DNA from: Paramecium sonneborni
Lineage: Eukaryota; Ciliophora; Oligohymenophorea; Peniculida; Parameciidae
Assembly: GCA_905182985.1 (NCBI GenBank)
Contig: CAJJDN010000040.1
Span: 186,072-250,071 of the forward strand
Length of the DNA: 64,000 nucleotides
Reading direction: 5' to 3'
Below the pieces are notes generated by a model. That model was given only the letters and a program-made list of their open reading frames with translations, was not told where the DNA came from and did no database searches. Numbering within the stretch: position 1 is the stretch's first letter; each line of letters opens with the position of its first letter. This document shows, in pieces, positions 23,336-35,465 of this stretch. Position numbers and translations under genes: made by a program.

Positions 23336-25502
23336 TATTTTAATTTTATTATTAGATTTCGCAATTGAAACACTACTTACCTGCAAAATATTGGAATATT
23401 AAAAAAAAAAAGCATACAAAATATTTTACTTGGAAAAAATATTAACTCTTCAATATTCAAACAAACACTTTAATTTAATTATTATGTATTTACCAAATCA
23501 AAATATTTAAAATTATTTATTCTAAAAATTTTATTAAAACTATCTTTATATTTTCTACTTAATCTTTATATTATCTACTTATTATTTATATTTTCTACTT
23601 ATTCTTTTTATTCTACTTAAAATATAATATTATTAAATTTCTTTTAAAATAATCAAAAAATAAGATAGTCAATTTTAAAAAATATATCTTGGAACAATTA
23701 AGATATAATTTATTTCTAAAAATCTAATTATATTGATTATAAAAGAAATTTAAATACTTGTATAAATATTTCAAAAAATAATTAAATGAAAAATAGAGTT
23801 CCTTTGCGAGAATAAAAGCCATTTGCTCATCTTTAATAAAAATAAGATATTAAAGAAGAGAAAGGACCAGCAAATTTTGTTGTTCCTGTATAAGCAACAA
23901 ATAAAAGAAAATCAAATTTGCTTAATAATAAAGCATTTGTAGCAGGTATAAAGAAAGCTTGGTAAACTGGAAATTTGGCTTTAGTACATTATGATTTATA
24001 AGATTTTCCAGATGAAATCATTAATATTGATACTATAAATTTAGAGGGAGAAGAATGGTGGTAAAAATGTCCATTAACAAAATTGGATTTAACAAATAAT
24101 AATATTTAAGAAATACCAATTTATGATACGTAAGATATTATAGTATACTTAGACTATAAGATTTATAAGTATTAAGATTAGGAAATAATAAAATAAGCAG
24201 ATTTCATTTTGATTTGACAAAGTAATTTTAAAATTTGAAATCATTAACACTTCAAAATAATCAATTAATAGAATTTTCATGCAGACTTGATTCAATAGTT
24301 GAATTAAATTTAGCTGATAATAAATTAACAGCAATTGATAATCTTTATTTTCCAAATTTAGAATTACTTGATATTTCAAATAATTAATTTTCATAACTTC
24401 CATCACATCTTCCTCCNGCATTATTTTAATTTTATTATTAGATTTCGCAATTGAAACACTACTTACCTGCAAAATATTGGAATATTAAAAAAAAAAAGCA
24501 TACAAAATATTTTACTTGGAAAAAATATTAACTCTTCAATATTCAAACAAACACTTTAATTTAATTATTATGTATTTACCAAATCAAAATATTTAAAATT
24601 ATTTATTCTAAAAATTTTATTAAAACTATCTTTATATTTTCTACTTAATCTTTATATTATCTACTTATTATTTATATTTTCTACTTATTCTTTTTATTCT
24701 ACTTAAAATATAATATTATTAAATTTCTTTTAAAATAATCAAAAAATAAGATAGTCAATTTTAAAAAATATATCTTGGAACAATTAAGATATAATTTATT
24801 TCTAAAAATCTAATTATATTGATTATAAAAGAAATTTAAATACTTGTATAAATATTTCAAAAAATAATTAAATGAAAAATAGAGTTCCTTTGCGAGAATA
24901 AAAGCCATTTGCTCATCTTTAATAAAAATAAGATATTAAAGAAGAGAAAGGACCAGCAAATTTTGTTGTTCCTGTATAAGCAACAAATAAAAGAAAATCA
25001 AATTTGCTTAATAATAAAGCATTTGTAGCAGGTATAAAGAAAGCTTGGTAAACTGGAAATTTGGCTTTAGTACATTATGATTTATAAGATTTTCCAGATG
25101 AAATCATTAATATTGATACTATAAATTTAGAGGGAGAAGAATGGTGGTAAAAATGTCCATTAACAAAATTGGATTTAACAAATAATAATATTTAAGAAAT
25201 ACCAATTTATGATACGTAAGATATTATAGTATACTTAGACTATAAGATTTATAAGTATTAAGATTAGGAAATAATAAAATAAGCAGATTTCATTTTGATT
25301 TGACAAAGTAATTTTAAAATTTGAAATCATTAACACTTCAAAATAATCAATTAATAGAATTTTCATGCAGACTTGATTCAATAGTTGAATTAAATTTAGC
25401 TGATAATAAATTAACAGCAATTGATAATCTTTATTTTCCAAATTTAGAATTACTTGATATTTCAAATAATTAATTTTCATAACTTCCATCACATCTTCCT
25501 CC
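23332..25502 (+). repeat. 1085-bp direct repeat around single N (assembly overlap)
   Basis: Bases 23332-24416 recur as 24418-25502, apparently without change, separated by one N at 24417. The copies include the start codon of the orphan gene, the shared upstream region and the first exons of the LRRC40-like gene. Confidence 0.9.
23786..24416 (+). pseudogene. truncated duplicate of the LRRC40-like gene (artefact)
   Basis: This is the 5' part of the gene at 24872-27271, cut at the N at 24417. Together with the second copy it gives a false impression of two genes. Confidence 0.85.
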
Positions 25503-27271
25503 TTTAATTAAAAAAATATCTGCAATCGGAAATAAAATATAGATAATTAAATAACAAGATTTAATAGAATGTAAAAAATTGGAAGATATATAATTATCTA
25601 AAAATTAAATTGCATTTATAGAAGAAGGAGCATTTAATAATCTTATTCAATTAAAGATATTAGATTTAAAAGAGAATAAACTTAAATATTTTACTTAAGG
25701 TTAACTTGGAACAAATCACGAATGTTTAGATTCAATCCAACTATCATTTAATTAATTAGAAGTTTATAATTGTTATGAAGGAATATAAAATATATCTGTA
25801 CTTTTATTAAATAACAATAAAATAAAGGAATTACATCAAGAGATAATTAATTTAAAAAATTTAAAAACCCTAGATATATCAAATAATGATTTGGGAGATT
25901 TACCATCTTAATTAGGATTTTTAGCTTAATTAGTAAGAATTCAACTTGAGGGTAATCCATTAAAATGTATAAGATCTAATATTAGAAGTGCAGGTGCTCT
26001 TTAATTAAAAAAATACCTTTAATAAAGAACTGATGATGCAGCTAAATTAGAAGTTTAAGCAGATCCAAAACTAAAATAATAATTATATTAATCTAATAAT
26101 ATATGGGAAGAATATTTAAGAAATTTCTTACATAAAGATGAATTAGCTATAAGATAAAAAAATATCAACTAAATAGATAATTGTGTATTTCGATTAACTA
26201 ATTTGATTATCATAGATTTTTCATAAAATAACATTGAAATTATACCAGATTCAATTTAATAATTATAAAATCTAAAAAAAGTTTGTTTTAATGAGAATAA
26301 GATTACTCAGATTTCATTATGTTTATTCAATTTAAGAGATCTAGTGGAATTAGAATTAAGATAAAATAAAATTTAATTCCTACCTTCAAAAGAATAAGTC
26401 TATTTACCTAATTGTATATATATTATATAATATTATAGTAATTCATCTTGATTTGGGTAAGAATTAACTTTAGAAAATTCCTAATTTTATACCAGATTTA
26501 TTGAAACTTAGAAGATTATTATTAGCTTATAACTAAATAGATTCAATCTAGAGTTTATTATTAAAAGATTCAATTATAGAGGTGTTAGATATTAGCAATA
26601 ATTCAATAGATTAATTAAGTGATGTAAGATTTATATTTTAATATAGGATATCTATTTTAAAATGCCAAATTTATAGCATTTAAATTTATAAAATAATAAT
26701 ATGAGAACATTTCCTACAATTTTAGGATTCATGTCTTTAAAAACATTATAAATTGATGGTAACCCAACAAAATTAATTAGCAGATAAATAATTGACAAAG
26801 GAACTGTTCATATTTTAGATTATTTAGCTAAAAAACATCCTTTAAATTAAATACCACCTAAGATTTCACCTATTGTTATTGATGATTCTGTAATAAATAA
26901 TTAATCTAACATGTCTTAAGAATCAACTACAAAATAAAGATAAATAATTTAGAGTGGTAAATCATCTACATCTTCATAAATGCTTGTAGAGGAAACAAGA
27001 TAATAAAGATAATATGAATAAAATAAAATAATATAAGAATAAACTTAATAATAATAATAATATGTTGATGTAGGATAGTTGAAAATTGAATTATAGAATC
27101 TTGAATTAAAAATTAAGTATAATCAATTTATTATTTAATTATAGATAATTAGAGAGAGAATTAAATGAAAACTTTTCACTCAATAAATTTTAAATTTAAG
27201 AGAAAAGAAAATTTTTATAGTCACTTATGTTATAAAGATCTGCAATAATATAATAAATTAATGGTTATTGA
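24872..27271 (+). CDS. LRRC40-like leucine-rich repeat protein
   Basis: A protein of about 760 residues made of many LRRs (for example LKSLTLQNNQLIEF, LELLDISNNQFSQLP, LKTLDISNNDLGDLP). Two short non-LRR hinges mark it as LRRC40-like: EGNPLKCIRSNIRSAGA followed by LQLKKYL in the middle, and DGNPTKLISRQIIDKGT with a following ILDYLA near the end. Animal and plant LRRC40 carry the same 'NPL..IRR.I...GT...LKYLR' hinges. After the last hinge there is a Gln-rich tail and a short coiled coil. Introns of 23-28 nt are predicted near 25215, 26409, 26619 and 27119. TGA 27269-27271 ends it. It probably acts as a cytosolic protein-binding scaffold. Confidence 0.7.
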
Positions 27272-27331
27272 ATAAAATGAACAAAAATTAATATTATTTA
27301 TATTAAAATAATTAAAACGTGTTTTGAGTGA

Positions 27332-27667
27332 ATGATAAAATTATGGATGCTCTTAGTTTTGATTTGTTTTGGTTCATGTTAAGATATCTTAACATCAATT
27401 AAAAATTATGCAGATGGAATAGTTTAATCTAATGTCACTTAAAAAATACTTATAGATTTTGCTCCATTATTATTGCCTTTTTCAATATTATCTATAATAT
27501 TAATATAATTGATGAAGGTTTGCTTCAGAAGATAAAAATTTTATGATAAACTGCCTCAAACTGAATAATAAGCAAATAATAAAAAAGTTAAATTACCAAT
27601 AAAACACAGAATATAATTGTACTTTATGAGATATTATTGTTAAATTTTGAGATTATTTACACATTGA
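27332..27667 (+). CDS. small protein with signal peptide and one membrane helix
   Basis: ATG 27332 to TGA 27665-27667, 111 residues, no intron. It opens with a signal peptide (MIKLWMLLVLICFGSCQD), followed by a short luminal part, then a helix (APLLLPFSILSIILIQL), then a basic tail (KVCFRRQKF). This is a type I topology. It lies 60 bp behind the LRRC40-like stop. No family is recognised. Confidence 0.45.
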
Positions 27668-27712
27668 TTAGTTATATATATTTAAAATTATTTATTTTTT
27701 TATTGAAACAAA

Positions 27713-28489
27713 TCACTCTAAAATATTATTAAACCAGTTATCTGATAAATCTCTTAAAGGAAACTTAGTTTTGCGAATCATTTTAAATCTTTTAAAATTC
27801 TTTTACCATAGTAAAAAATAAAAATGATAAGAGTTTGAAATAAATATTAAATAAATAATCTAAATTATCTTGAGCTAAGTAATTTTAGCTTCTAAAAAAA
27901 GATGACAAAATAAAAACTTATCAGAAAATTGATAAATAGAGAATTACTATTTCTTAATTGATTTTATTTCAAATTTAATTTTAACAATATTGAATCCATA
28001 TTGCTTTACAAGAGATGATATGTTAATTTAAAAATATTTTATTATATTTTCAAATTGAACAAATCTTGTATTTTATTCTTTTCTCCAACTATCACAATTT
28101 ACAATTGATCTATCAATTTAAAATTCTATTTCATTTATATATCAATTTATATTACCCAATTCTAATCATTCTTTATAATAATAAAAATTCTACTCATTAT
28201 GAATTCTTAATCTTTATTAAATTTTATCAATAATGCTATTCGATTTAAATAAAACTATTATAACAATTTAATCGATATCAGAATGTTCATATTTTTTAAA
28301 TTTAAGGCAAATTCGATTCATCATTTTAAGAATATAAAAACTGGTAAATCTCCAATCTTTTATTTTTTTTATTGCATTCCTAACAAATACTGTGCTGGTT
28401 AAATGATAGCAAGAAATTATTAGAGTTATATAAATTAAAATACTTAACAAGTGAAATAAAGGATAATTTAAAAGTATTTCAAAATTCAT
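27713..28489 (-). CDS. possible membrane protein, exon structure unclear
   Basis: The 5' part from ATG 28489 (MNFEILLNYPLFHLLSILIY) codes a hydrophobic N-terminal helix. The 3' part ends in a clearly gene-like tail (KFPLRDLSDNWFNNILE) at TGA 27713-27715. The parts lie in frames that I could not join with standard short introns; a 30-nt intron at roughly 28127-28156 fits only one side. It may be two small genes, one gene with a sequencing error, or a decayed gene. Confidence 0.3.
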
Positions 28490-28603
28490 TAATCCTTAAT
28501 TAAATAAAAATCAATTATTGTTTGCATCAAATTTTTAAATTATTTGATTCTTTTTCTCCTTAGGAAAGCAGCAATCTTGGTAAATCTATTTTAATTCAAA
28601 TAG

Positions 28604-28630
28604 TATATCAATTTTTATAAAATTGATATA
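28604..28630. repeat. 12-bp inverted repeat, 3-nt loop
   Basis: The left arm tatatcaatttt is followed by a 3-base loop and its perfect complement aaaattgatata. It sits in the ~360-bp gene-free interval 28490-28849 and could form a hairpin or bind a dimeric protein. No gene boundary is close enough to call it a terminator. Confidence 0.4.
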
Positions 28631-28849
28631 TTTCTAATTATTAAGCAATTAGAGGGCATCTTAATACCTACTTATACATATAGCTTTAAATAAAGTATTA
28701 AATATTTTTTTTTAGTTCTTCTTTTTCTTTAAACATCTTTTTTTCGTGATTTATATTTAAATCAAATGCCATAAAAGCAGCTATTTACTTTAATTGATCT
28801 GAATTGAAAAATTAAAAAAAAAGAATTTAATTAAGATTAAATACTAAAA

Positions 28850-29882
28850 TCAGAAAATGACACATAATTCACAACTTCTGGGTTTCTATTTTTTGATTTT
28901 AAAAGACCTTACTGATTCATTATCTTAATCTATTTAGGTGTTTAATTTATAACAAGATTCTGTTACTAATCTAATATCATCTAAAGTATCAATTCTTGGG
29001 TTTTATTAAGTTTAAATCTAAAAAAATAATATTAAATTTAGTTACAATCTCATCATTATTGATATGATTGGTTTCAATTTCTTTTTCTTAAAAATTTGAA
29101 ACAGAAGTGTTAAAATATTATTGTTTTTAAGCTTCTAGTTATTCAATTTATTGTTATAAATTTTACATAAGTTTTTTGTGACTAGTAGAATTTTAGAAAT
29201 TTTGATTTTAATGTCGTTGAGGAGTTGCAAATTTTGAAATAATTTCTGATTCTTGTTAAAGTAATTCAATTTGTTTAGTATCTTATTTAAATTGTTGAAG
29301 TTTTTGTATTAAAAGTAATCCTTACTGTTTAGATTTATGCAAATGTAATTGAATGTTTTCAATTTCATTTTAGAGATGTTCTAATTATTACTAAGATTAT
29401 GTTTTTTCTTTTTTAGTGATATTTTGTTTTTATTAACAATAAATTAATTCTGTTTTTAGTTCTTAGATATGATCATTGATTTCTTTATTTTTTAATTCTC
29501 TTTATGAGTTATCTTCTTTGAATTATAAGACAAGTTCAGTATGTCTTGTTTTCATTTCTTCAATATATTTGATAGAATTAGAATTTCCCATAGACATTCT
29601 ATTCCTTAGATCTCTTGGAGTAGAGTATTATTATGGAGTGGCAACATAACTTTTTGATCTTTCACTAATAATACTAGGAGATTTGGAATGAAATTGAAGA
29701 GGAGGGATAGTAGTTTAGCAAAAAGAAGAATTATTAGATTAAGATTTTTGTAGTTCTTTTTCATGAAGTAAAATTTCTAGTTAGTCTATAATTTCATGAG
29801 CTTTATCTAACTATTCCTAATAGTATCTAACTCTGGAGTTGGGAGATACAGATGGAGATGGTGGTTAAAGATCAAAAATCAT
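28850..29882 (-). CDS. coiled-coil protein
   Basis: ATG 29882 (MIFDLQPPSPSVSPNSRVRY) to TGA 28850-28852 with one 28-nt intron at 29018-29045, about 334 residues. The N-terminal ~80 residues are Ser/Pro-rich with several SP sites, a likely phosphorylation region. The rest is heptad-like coiled coil (HEIIDQLEILLHEKELQK, ELKTELIYCQQKQNITKK). No specific family is recognised; a cytoskeletal or basal-body role is plausible by composition only. The 3' end is divergently placed from uS11, whose stop lies just upstream. Confidence 0.6.
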
Positions 29883-29935
29883 ATTTTAATTAATAAATGT
29901 ACATGTATAATATAATGTATGTGTGTTTAGACTTT

Positions 29936-30487
29936 TCATAACCTTCTTCCTCTTCTACCTCCAGGTCTTCTTGTAGAATCTGTTGGGATTGGAGTAACAT
30001 CTTCAATTCTTCCAATTTTAAGTCCCAAACGAGCCAAAGCTCTTAATGCAGCTTAAGCACCAGGTCCTGGTTATCTAGTATCAACACCTTAGAATATGAG
30101 ATAAATAATTTATACCTCCTCTAGCTCTTAATTTAATATGCAAAGCATTAATTTTAAGTGTTTTCAATTTCTCATAAACATCTTTAGCTGCTTGCATAGC
30201 TGCATATGGTGATGATTCTTCTCTATCTGATTTCACTTTCATTCCACCTGTAACTCTTGCCAATGTTTCTCTACCTGTTAAATCAGTTATATGAATGAAT
30301 GTGTCATTCCATGTAGACAAGATATGAGCTACTCCAAATACTAATTCATTTCCTGCTACATTTGGTCCTAAAGTAGCTACTACTTATTATGTTGTTTCCT
30401 CTCCAGTTTTCTTTCCCTTCTTTCCTTTTTATTATTGAACAGGTTATTCTTATTTATCAGCCTTAATTTAATTGTTATTGTTACCAT
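29936..30487 (-). CDS. RPS14: ribosomal protein uS11 (RPS14)
   Basis: This is a component of the 40S platform. The sequence holds [72 protein letters not shown] and the tail [15 protein letters not shown]. Every block matches the family. The first exon appears to be the ATG alone (30485-30487), followed at once by a 23-nt intron, after which the protein continues ADKQEQPVQQQKGKKGKK. A second, 28-nt intron lies between ARGG and VDTR. The stop is TGA 29936-29938. Length is about 150 residues, as expected. Confidence 0.95.
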
Positions 30488-30611
30488 TGTCTAAAAAATA
30501 ATTTAAATCTTTTTAATATAAAAAATAGAAATCCTGCAATTATTTAATTTATATAGACACTCTCTAAAAACAATTCAAGGACTTCATACTCAATAATTAA
30601 TTTATAAATAA

Positions 30612-31338
30612 ATGAGCGAAGAAGAGAAAGTCAATCAAATAACCTCAAACACTGTTAATGAATTAGTCAAAAATGATAAATATGGTCATTTAATTTAACT
30701 CTATCTTAAAAAAGATCCTGCAAAGTAATTAATCTATTCCATCATATTATAGAATCAAAAAATATAATACTATTCAAAAATCTAATTAAATTTATCATGT
30801 AAATTAAGATGTAGCTGTTTGTGCTCTTAATGATGAAATATATTCAGCTAAATTAATTAAGATCTATTGTATTAAAGATCCTTCAAATACTTTTATTCCT
30901 ATTATATAAGTATAATGGTATTATAATCATTCTTAAATTATTAGGTATTATTCTAAATAAGATCTTAAAATAGATTAAAAACTTATTCAATGTATTTCTG
31001 ATAAAGAACTCTTTTTTTCTACTCATTCAGAGTATTTACCTGCCAACAAAATTTAAGTAGGAATAAAAATATTAACTTTTGAAGAATATTCTGAACTTGA
31101 ATTTGAAGAAGAAACTATATTTTTTAGTAGAGCTGCAATTGATCTTTAATCTATGGAACCTAGACCAAATATAAAATTATGGAAAAAGAGTTGTGTTTGT
31201 TAATTACCATAAAATCCTGATCTATAAATGATTTAATGTGATGAATGTGATAATTGGTATCATTTAGATTGTGTATTACTTCAAGATTAAGATATTAATA
31301 AAATTGATAAATATTTATGTCCTCGATGTATTAAATGA
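30612..31338 (+). CDS. BAH-PHD chromatin reader
   Basis: The protein of about 230 residues joins a BAH domain (residues ~55-150; DVAVCALNDEIYSAKLIKIY, IIQVQWYYNHSQIIRYY, FFSTHSEYLPANKI) to a C-terminal PHD finger (CVCQLPQNPDLQMIQCDECD, then WYHLDC and CPRC), with the Cys4-His-Cys3 ligands in place. This resembles plant EBS/SHL-type BAH-PHD proteins, which read methylated histone H3. Intron of 28 nt near 30725; start ATG 30612, stop TGA 31336-31338. It is divergent to uS11 (124 bp between starts) and converges on eL19. A nuclear histone-reading role is inferred from the domains. Confidence 0.85.
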
Positions 31339-31376
31339 TTATAAACAACATTTTTATTGTACTAAATATGTATAAA

Positions 31377-31949
31377 TCATTCTGTAGCAAATTTATTTTG
31401 AGTTTTCTTTGTTCTCTAAGCTTTATTTTTTTCTCTTCTATCATTTTATTCTTTCTCAATTTTATCTACTCTAACTTTTTCTTATTTTGTTTCATGAATT
31501 GCCTCAATCAAAACTTTCTTATTCTTGTATTGATTACCTTTTGAAGCTAAATAAAATTCATGATATCTATATATATTTATTTATATTATATACTATTATC
31601 TATCTATTTTCTTTGATGCTCTATATTTTCTTAATAATCTTCTTAATACTCTTTATCTTCTAATCCAAAGAACTTTAGTTGGCATTCTTGCTTCTCTTGT
31701 ACCTCTTCTTTTACCAGTACCTGTATGTCTACCTCTTCTTTTTGCTTCAAGGAATCTTCTTGCTCTTGCTCTTGAATGAATTGTTCTCAATCTTCTCATT
31801 ATTAAACCATCTTTTATTAATTTTCTAATTGACATTCTTGAATTTGCTAGACTTATTTCACTTGCTTCATTTGGGTCTAACCAAACTCTATTAACACCAA
31901 CCTTTAATTATGTTGCAGCTAATCTCTTTTACAATCTAAGGTTTACCAT
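31377..31949 (-). CDS. RPL19: ribosomal protein eL19 (RPL19)
   Basis: The sequence [72 protein letters not shown] and [18 protein letters not shown] is typical of eL19 throughout. A 27-nt intron lies near the end of the core (after KKIDR), then [17 protein letters not shown] and a charged C-terminal helix. Start ATG 31949, stop TGA 31377-31379; about 180 residues. Confidence 0.95.
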
Positions 31950-32739
31950 TAAAAAAATAATATCTAAATTTTTAAATTTTTTTTATTCCTCAATCACATT
32001 ATTTTTCCTATAATCCAATATTCTTACTCATTCCTTAATCATTTATTTATCTAATTCTTATTTTTTTATATTTTTATCTTCTCTCTTATATTTAACCTAA
32101 TTTTTTTATTCACTATTTATTGTCTTGTCTTATTTATTTCTACATATATCTATTCAAAATCATAATAATTCCAAAAAAAAAATTATTTTATTTCAAAATT
32201 TATGAAAATGATACAAAAATATATTGTTTAATTCTAAAAATTAAATCAAATCAAAATATTGGCATGTCATTCTTAAAATAAAACCAATCTAAATGATCTA
32301 TTAAAATGTAATTTAGTAATACAAAAAAAAACTATTTACTGACATTTATAAAAATATAATAAAATGAACCGAAATTAGATGATTTTATAATTCTAACCAA
32401 AATAAAATACTAATAAAAATGTTTTTTCTTGTACATCATTAATTATTGAGATCATGTTATCATACGAAATATCAATTTAATTAGATTTATATAAATCAAG
32501 AATAAGATTTTTAAGAGTCTTATATTTGCGTATGTTTGTTTTTAGAATTCCTAAAATAAAAAAGAACCTTTACTAATAAAGTTTCTATAAAAATTAAATC
32601 CTTTAATAAACTTGCTATATATGAATATGAAGGGAAGATAAAAAATTAAAAAGAAATCATTTTTTTTGAGAAATTATAAATTCTTGATAATTACAAAGTA
32701 ATTATATATATAGCATAGAACGCTTTAAGAGATAAAAAG
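31950..32739. other. AT-rich intergenic region
   Basis: About 790 bp between eL19 and the next plus-strand gene. TGA is frequent and no coding block with the expected codon bias was found. It should contain the eL19 promoter. Confidence 0.4.
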
Positions 32740-33267
32740 ATGACATAAAATTTAAATAATTTAATGAATTTTGGTTATCCTAAATCTGAATTTCAAACTC
32801 CTTAAAAGCCAATTTATCATAGATCATAACATAAACACAATTCTAGTCAACCTTTATTAGGATAGTATTTTCGAGATGTACAAGAACCAAAAATGAGTCT
32901 GTGTAAAGTTGGGGAAGAGTCCTTAAAAAAATGGGATTTCTTTTCTGATCCTTTTAGTCTACCTGAAAAATATTTAATTAGTCCATAAAATAAAATGAAA
33001 ACAGAAACAACTGATATGGGATTTGATAGTATCGATTTTATGTTAGGAAAATTAACTGATAGATATAGCTCATCATCTCTTTAATTGTTACATTAAAAAA
33101 CTCAATCAGAAAAAATAATTGGTAAAAAAGTTCAGTTCTCTGAAATAGTATAAGTTAAGAATGATGATGGAAGTGAATCTGAAGAACCTATGTCAAAATT
33201 ATCTAGATAAAAAGCAAGAAAAAGCAAGTTTTCTATGAAAAGTTAGAGATCAATTATTCAAGATTGA
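32740..33267 (+). CDS. hypothetical protein with a KVQF motif
   Basis: An intron-free ORF of 175 residues from ATG 32740 (MTQNLNNLMNFGYPKSEF) to TGA 33265-33267. It is polar and probably disordered, with DSIDFMLGKLTDRYSSSS and GKKVQFSEIVQVKNDDG. The KVQF followed by acidic residues resembles the RVxF docking motif for protein phosphatase 1, which is suggestive only. The end is basic and Ser-rich. Confidence 0.5.
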
Positions 33268-33416
33268 TTTTATTATACTTTGTCAATTTATTTACATACT
33301 TAACACTAATGTTCTTATTATATAACTATTATTATATTCTTGTAATTTAGAGTTATTATATTCATTAATTGATTTTATACATTCATTTCATTCATATTAT
33401 TAATAAGTTCAATTTT

Positions 33417-33958
33417 ATGAATAAATTAGGTAAGAGGTTCCAGATTGACTAATAAATATAGTCACCCAGAAAATTTTAAAATTTATAGAATGATAATTTA
33501 GAAATTCAAAATCAATTAGTTCAATAACATATTTTTGACAATTCTATGTCAATGAATATCAAAGAACATATTGATAAACTTTCTGTATCATACAATTTGT
33601 TCTATTTTAGAACACTCTTAAATCTATTAAGGAAGATTTAAGGATTAGTCGCGAGGATATGAATCTAATAAAAGAAGATTTATAAAAAATCAAATCTAAT
33701 CAATATCAAGAAGAAGATCGTATCACCAAAACTCTTTTATCAGATGTATCTATATTATATTATATTAAGCTAAATAAATAAAAAAATGATTTGAAGAAGT
33801 AATAAATTACAACATCTATTACTTATACAAGTCTTAACAAATAAATCTCATTATTAGAGGATGACAAAATTTATATTAAGGATAATATCATTTAACTTGA
33901 ATCAGATACTAGTTCATTAGAAATACAGATAGGATTCAGAACAAACTATGATATCTGA
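33417..33958 (+). CDS. coiled-coil protein
   Basis: ATG 33417 (MNKLGKRFQIDQQIQSPRK) to TGA 33956-33958, with introns of 26 and 24 nt inside the coiled coil. The product of about 165 residues is nearly all heptad-like helix (KSIKEDLRISREDMNLIKED, QISLLEDDKIYIKDNIIQLE). No family is recognised. Confidence 0.55.
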
Positions 33959-35465
33959 TTAGTATAATTAATAAAAATTATTTAACAGATATAGGTTAAT
34001 TTATAGTGATAAATGTCTTTAGAATAACTTTCTTGTTTATCAAAATTATGAATTTTATTATCAATCTACCAATCAAATCAATAATATCTGTATAATCAAT
34101 AATCATTTTAAACTTGGAATAATTAGTTAATCAATTAGATTAGATGATAAGCTTAATTTAATAAGTTAAGGCTTTTCAACTTAAAAACTATATTTATATA
34201 TTTTTTCTATTGAAAAGATAAATATTCCTGCTTTTAGTTAAAATCAATTTAGGTAAAAAACAATAATTTTTAAAGACTTTTAGAAGTTTCTTTGTAAAAA
34301 TAAGTTAAATCAATTGATTAAGTAATTATCAATCCTACAGATTTCAAAGTAATTATGGGATGATATGATTATCATTCATATTTTATTAATATCAGTATTT
34401 AGATTTTGTATCTTTAAACCTATTAGGAAATTAGAAATCTTAATATTTCATATGTAGTTATAAAGTAAAAAAATTGCTTAACTAGCATTGATTGATTATA
34501 CCGAGAAATATATATAAAATCACTTATTCATATTCTTTAGATTTGTTAAATCTTCTTCTTTTATCCTTTTTCTGTTGCTTAACTAGCATTAAAAGATTCT
34601 TTATCATAAAACTTCATATGAAGGTAATAAATCACATAAAATTGATTGATATACATTAATTATATTTCAATCAATATATTAATATATTGTTGGATTTATA
34701 ATATAAATTGAAAAAATACTAAGCATTTTATTTTAGTTGTGTAACAAAAAGTTCAAAGAATTATACTTAAAATTTGTTTTATTTAAGAGACATTGCTTTC
34801 AAGAACTCTTATCTGGAAGAATAATGAAATCACATTCTTAGTTAATCAAATAACAATTGCAAAGAATCTTTCAATTATTTTGAAATCAAATCTGAAATTA
34901 AATAGTTAATTATGTATCTCAACTTAATTAAAAAAATAGAAAAATAAATAATTATGAAAATCAATTAAATTAATAAAATAACAATAAGATAACTTTTATT
35001 TAATTCAGAAATGAAGTTTAAGAAATAAATGAAAGAACTTCTCCTTAAAAAGCATTTGGATTTGAATTTGTTGAGAGATGGGAATAATTTATACATTAAT
35101 TTTGATTTATAAGTAATACTATAAATTATTATAAATATTTTTTATTAATGTTACAAAAATTAAGAAAAACAATTTTTTTAAGATGATCTAAATAATTGTA
35201 AAAGCTTATAAAACAAGCTTTTCAATAAGATAGAGAAGTATAGGGAGTATTTTTAATTTATAATTCTTTTCATTTTTGATTATTATGTATTGGATATTTA
35301 CATTTGATTGAATGTAATGTATTTGTATCTTAAAATAATATTTGTAACGTAGTAAAGTGATTTTTTGATGATAAAAGACTTTATCGGGATGAATTAGAGA
35401 GTGAATATAAATACAAAGCTAATTTATTCTTTTAAAATAATAAATCAATACATTCTTAAAAGCAT
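33959..35465. other. gene-poor stretch with coding-like fragments
   Basis: No clean gene could be built in 1.5 kb. Around 34790-35130 short blocks in different frames read like protein (TLLSRTLIWKNNEITFLV; RNEVQEINERTSPQKAFGF), but introns do not join them. This may be a decayed gene; the first block faintly recalls ciliate sensor-kinase sequences. A 16-bp word, ttgcttaactagcatt, occurs at 34474-34489 and again at 34575-34590. Confidence 0.3.
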
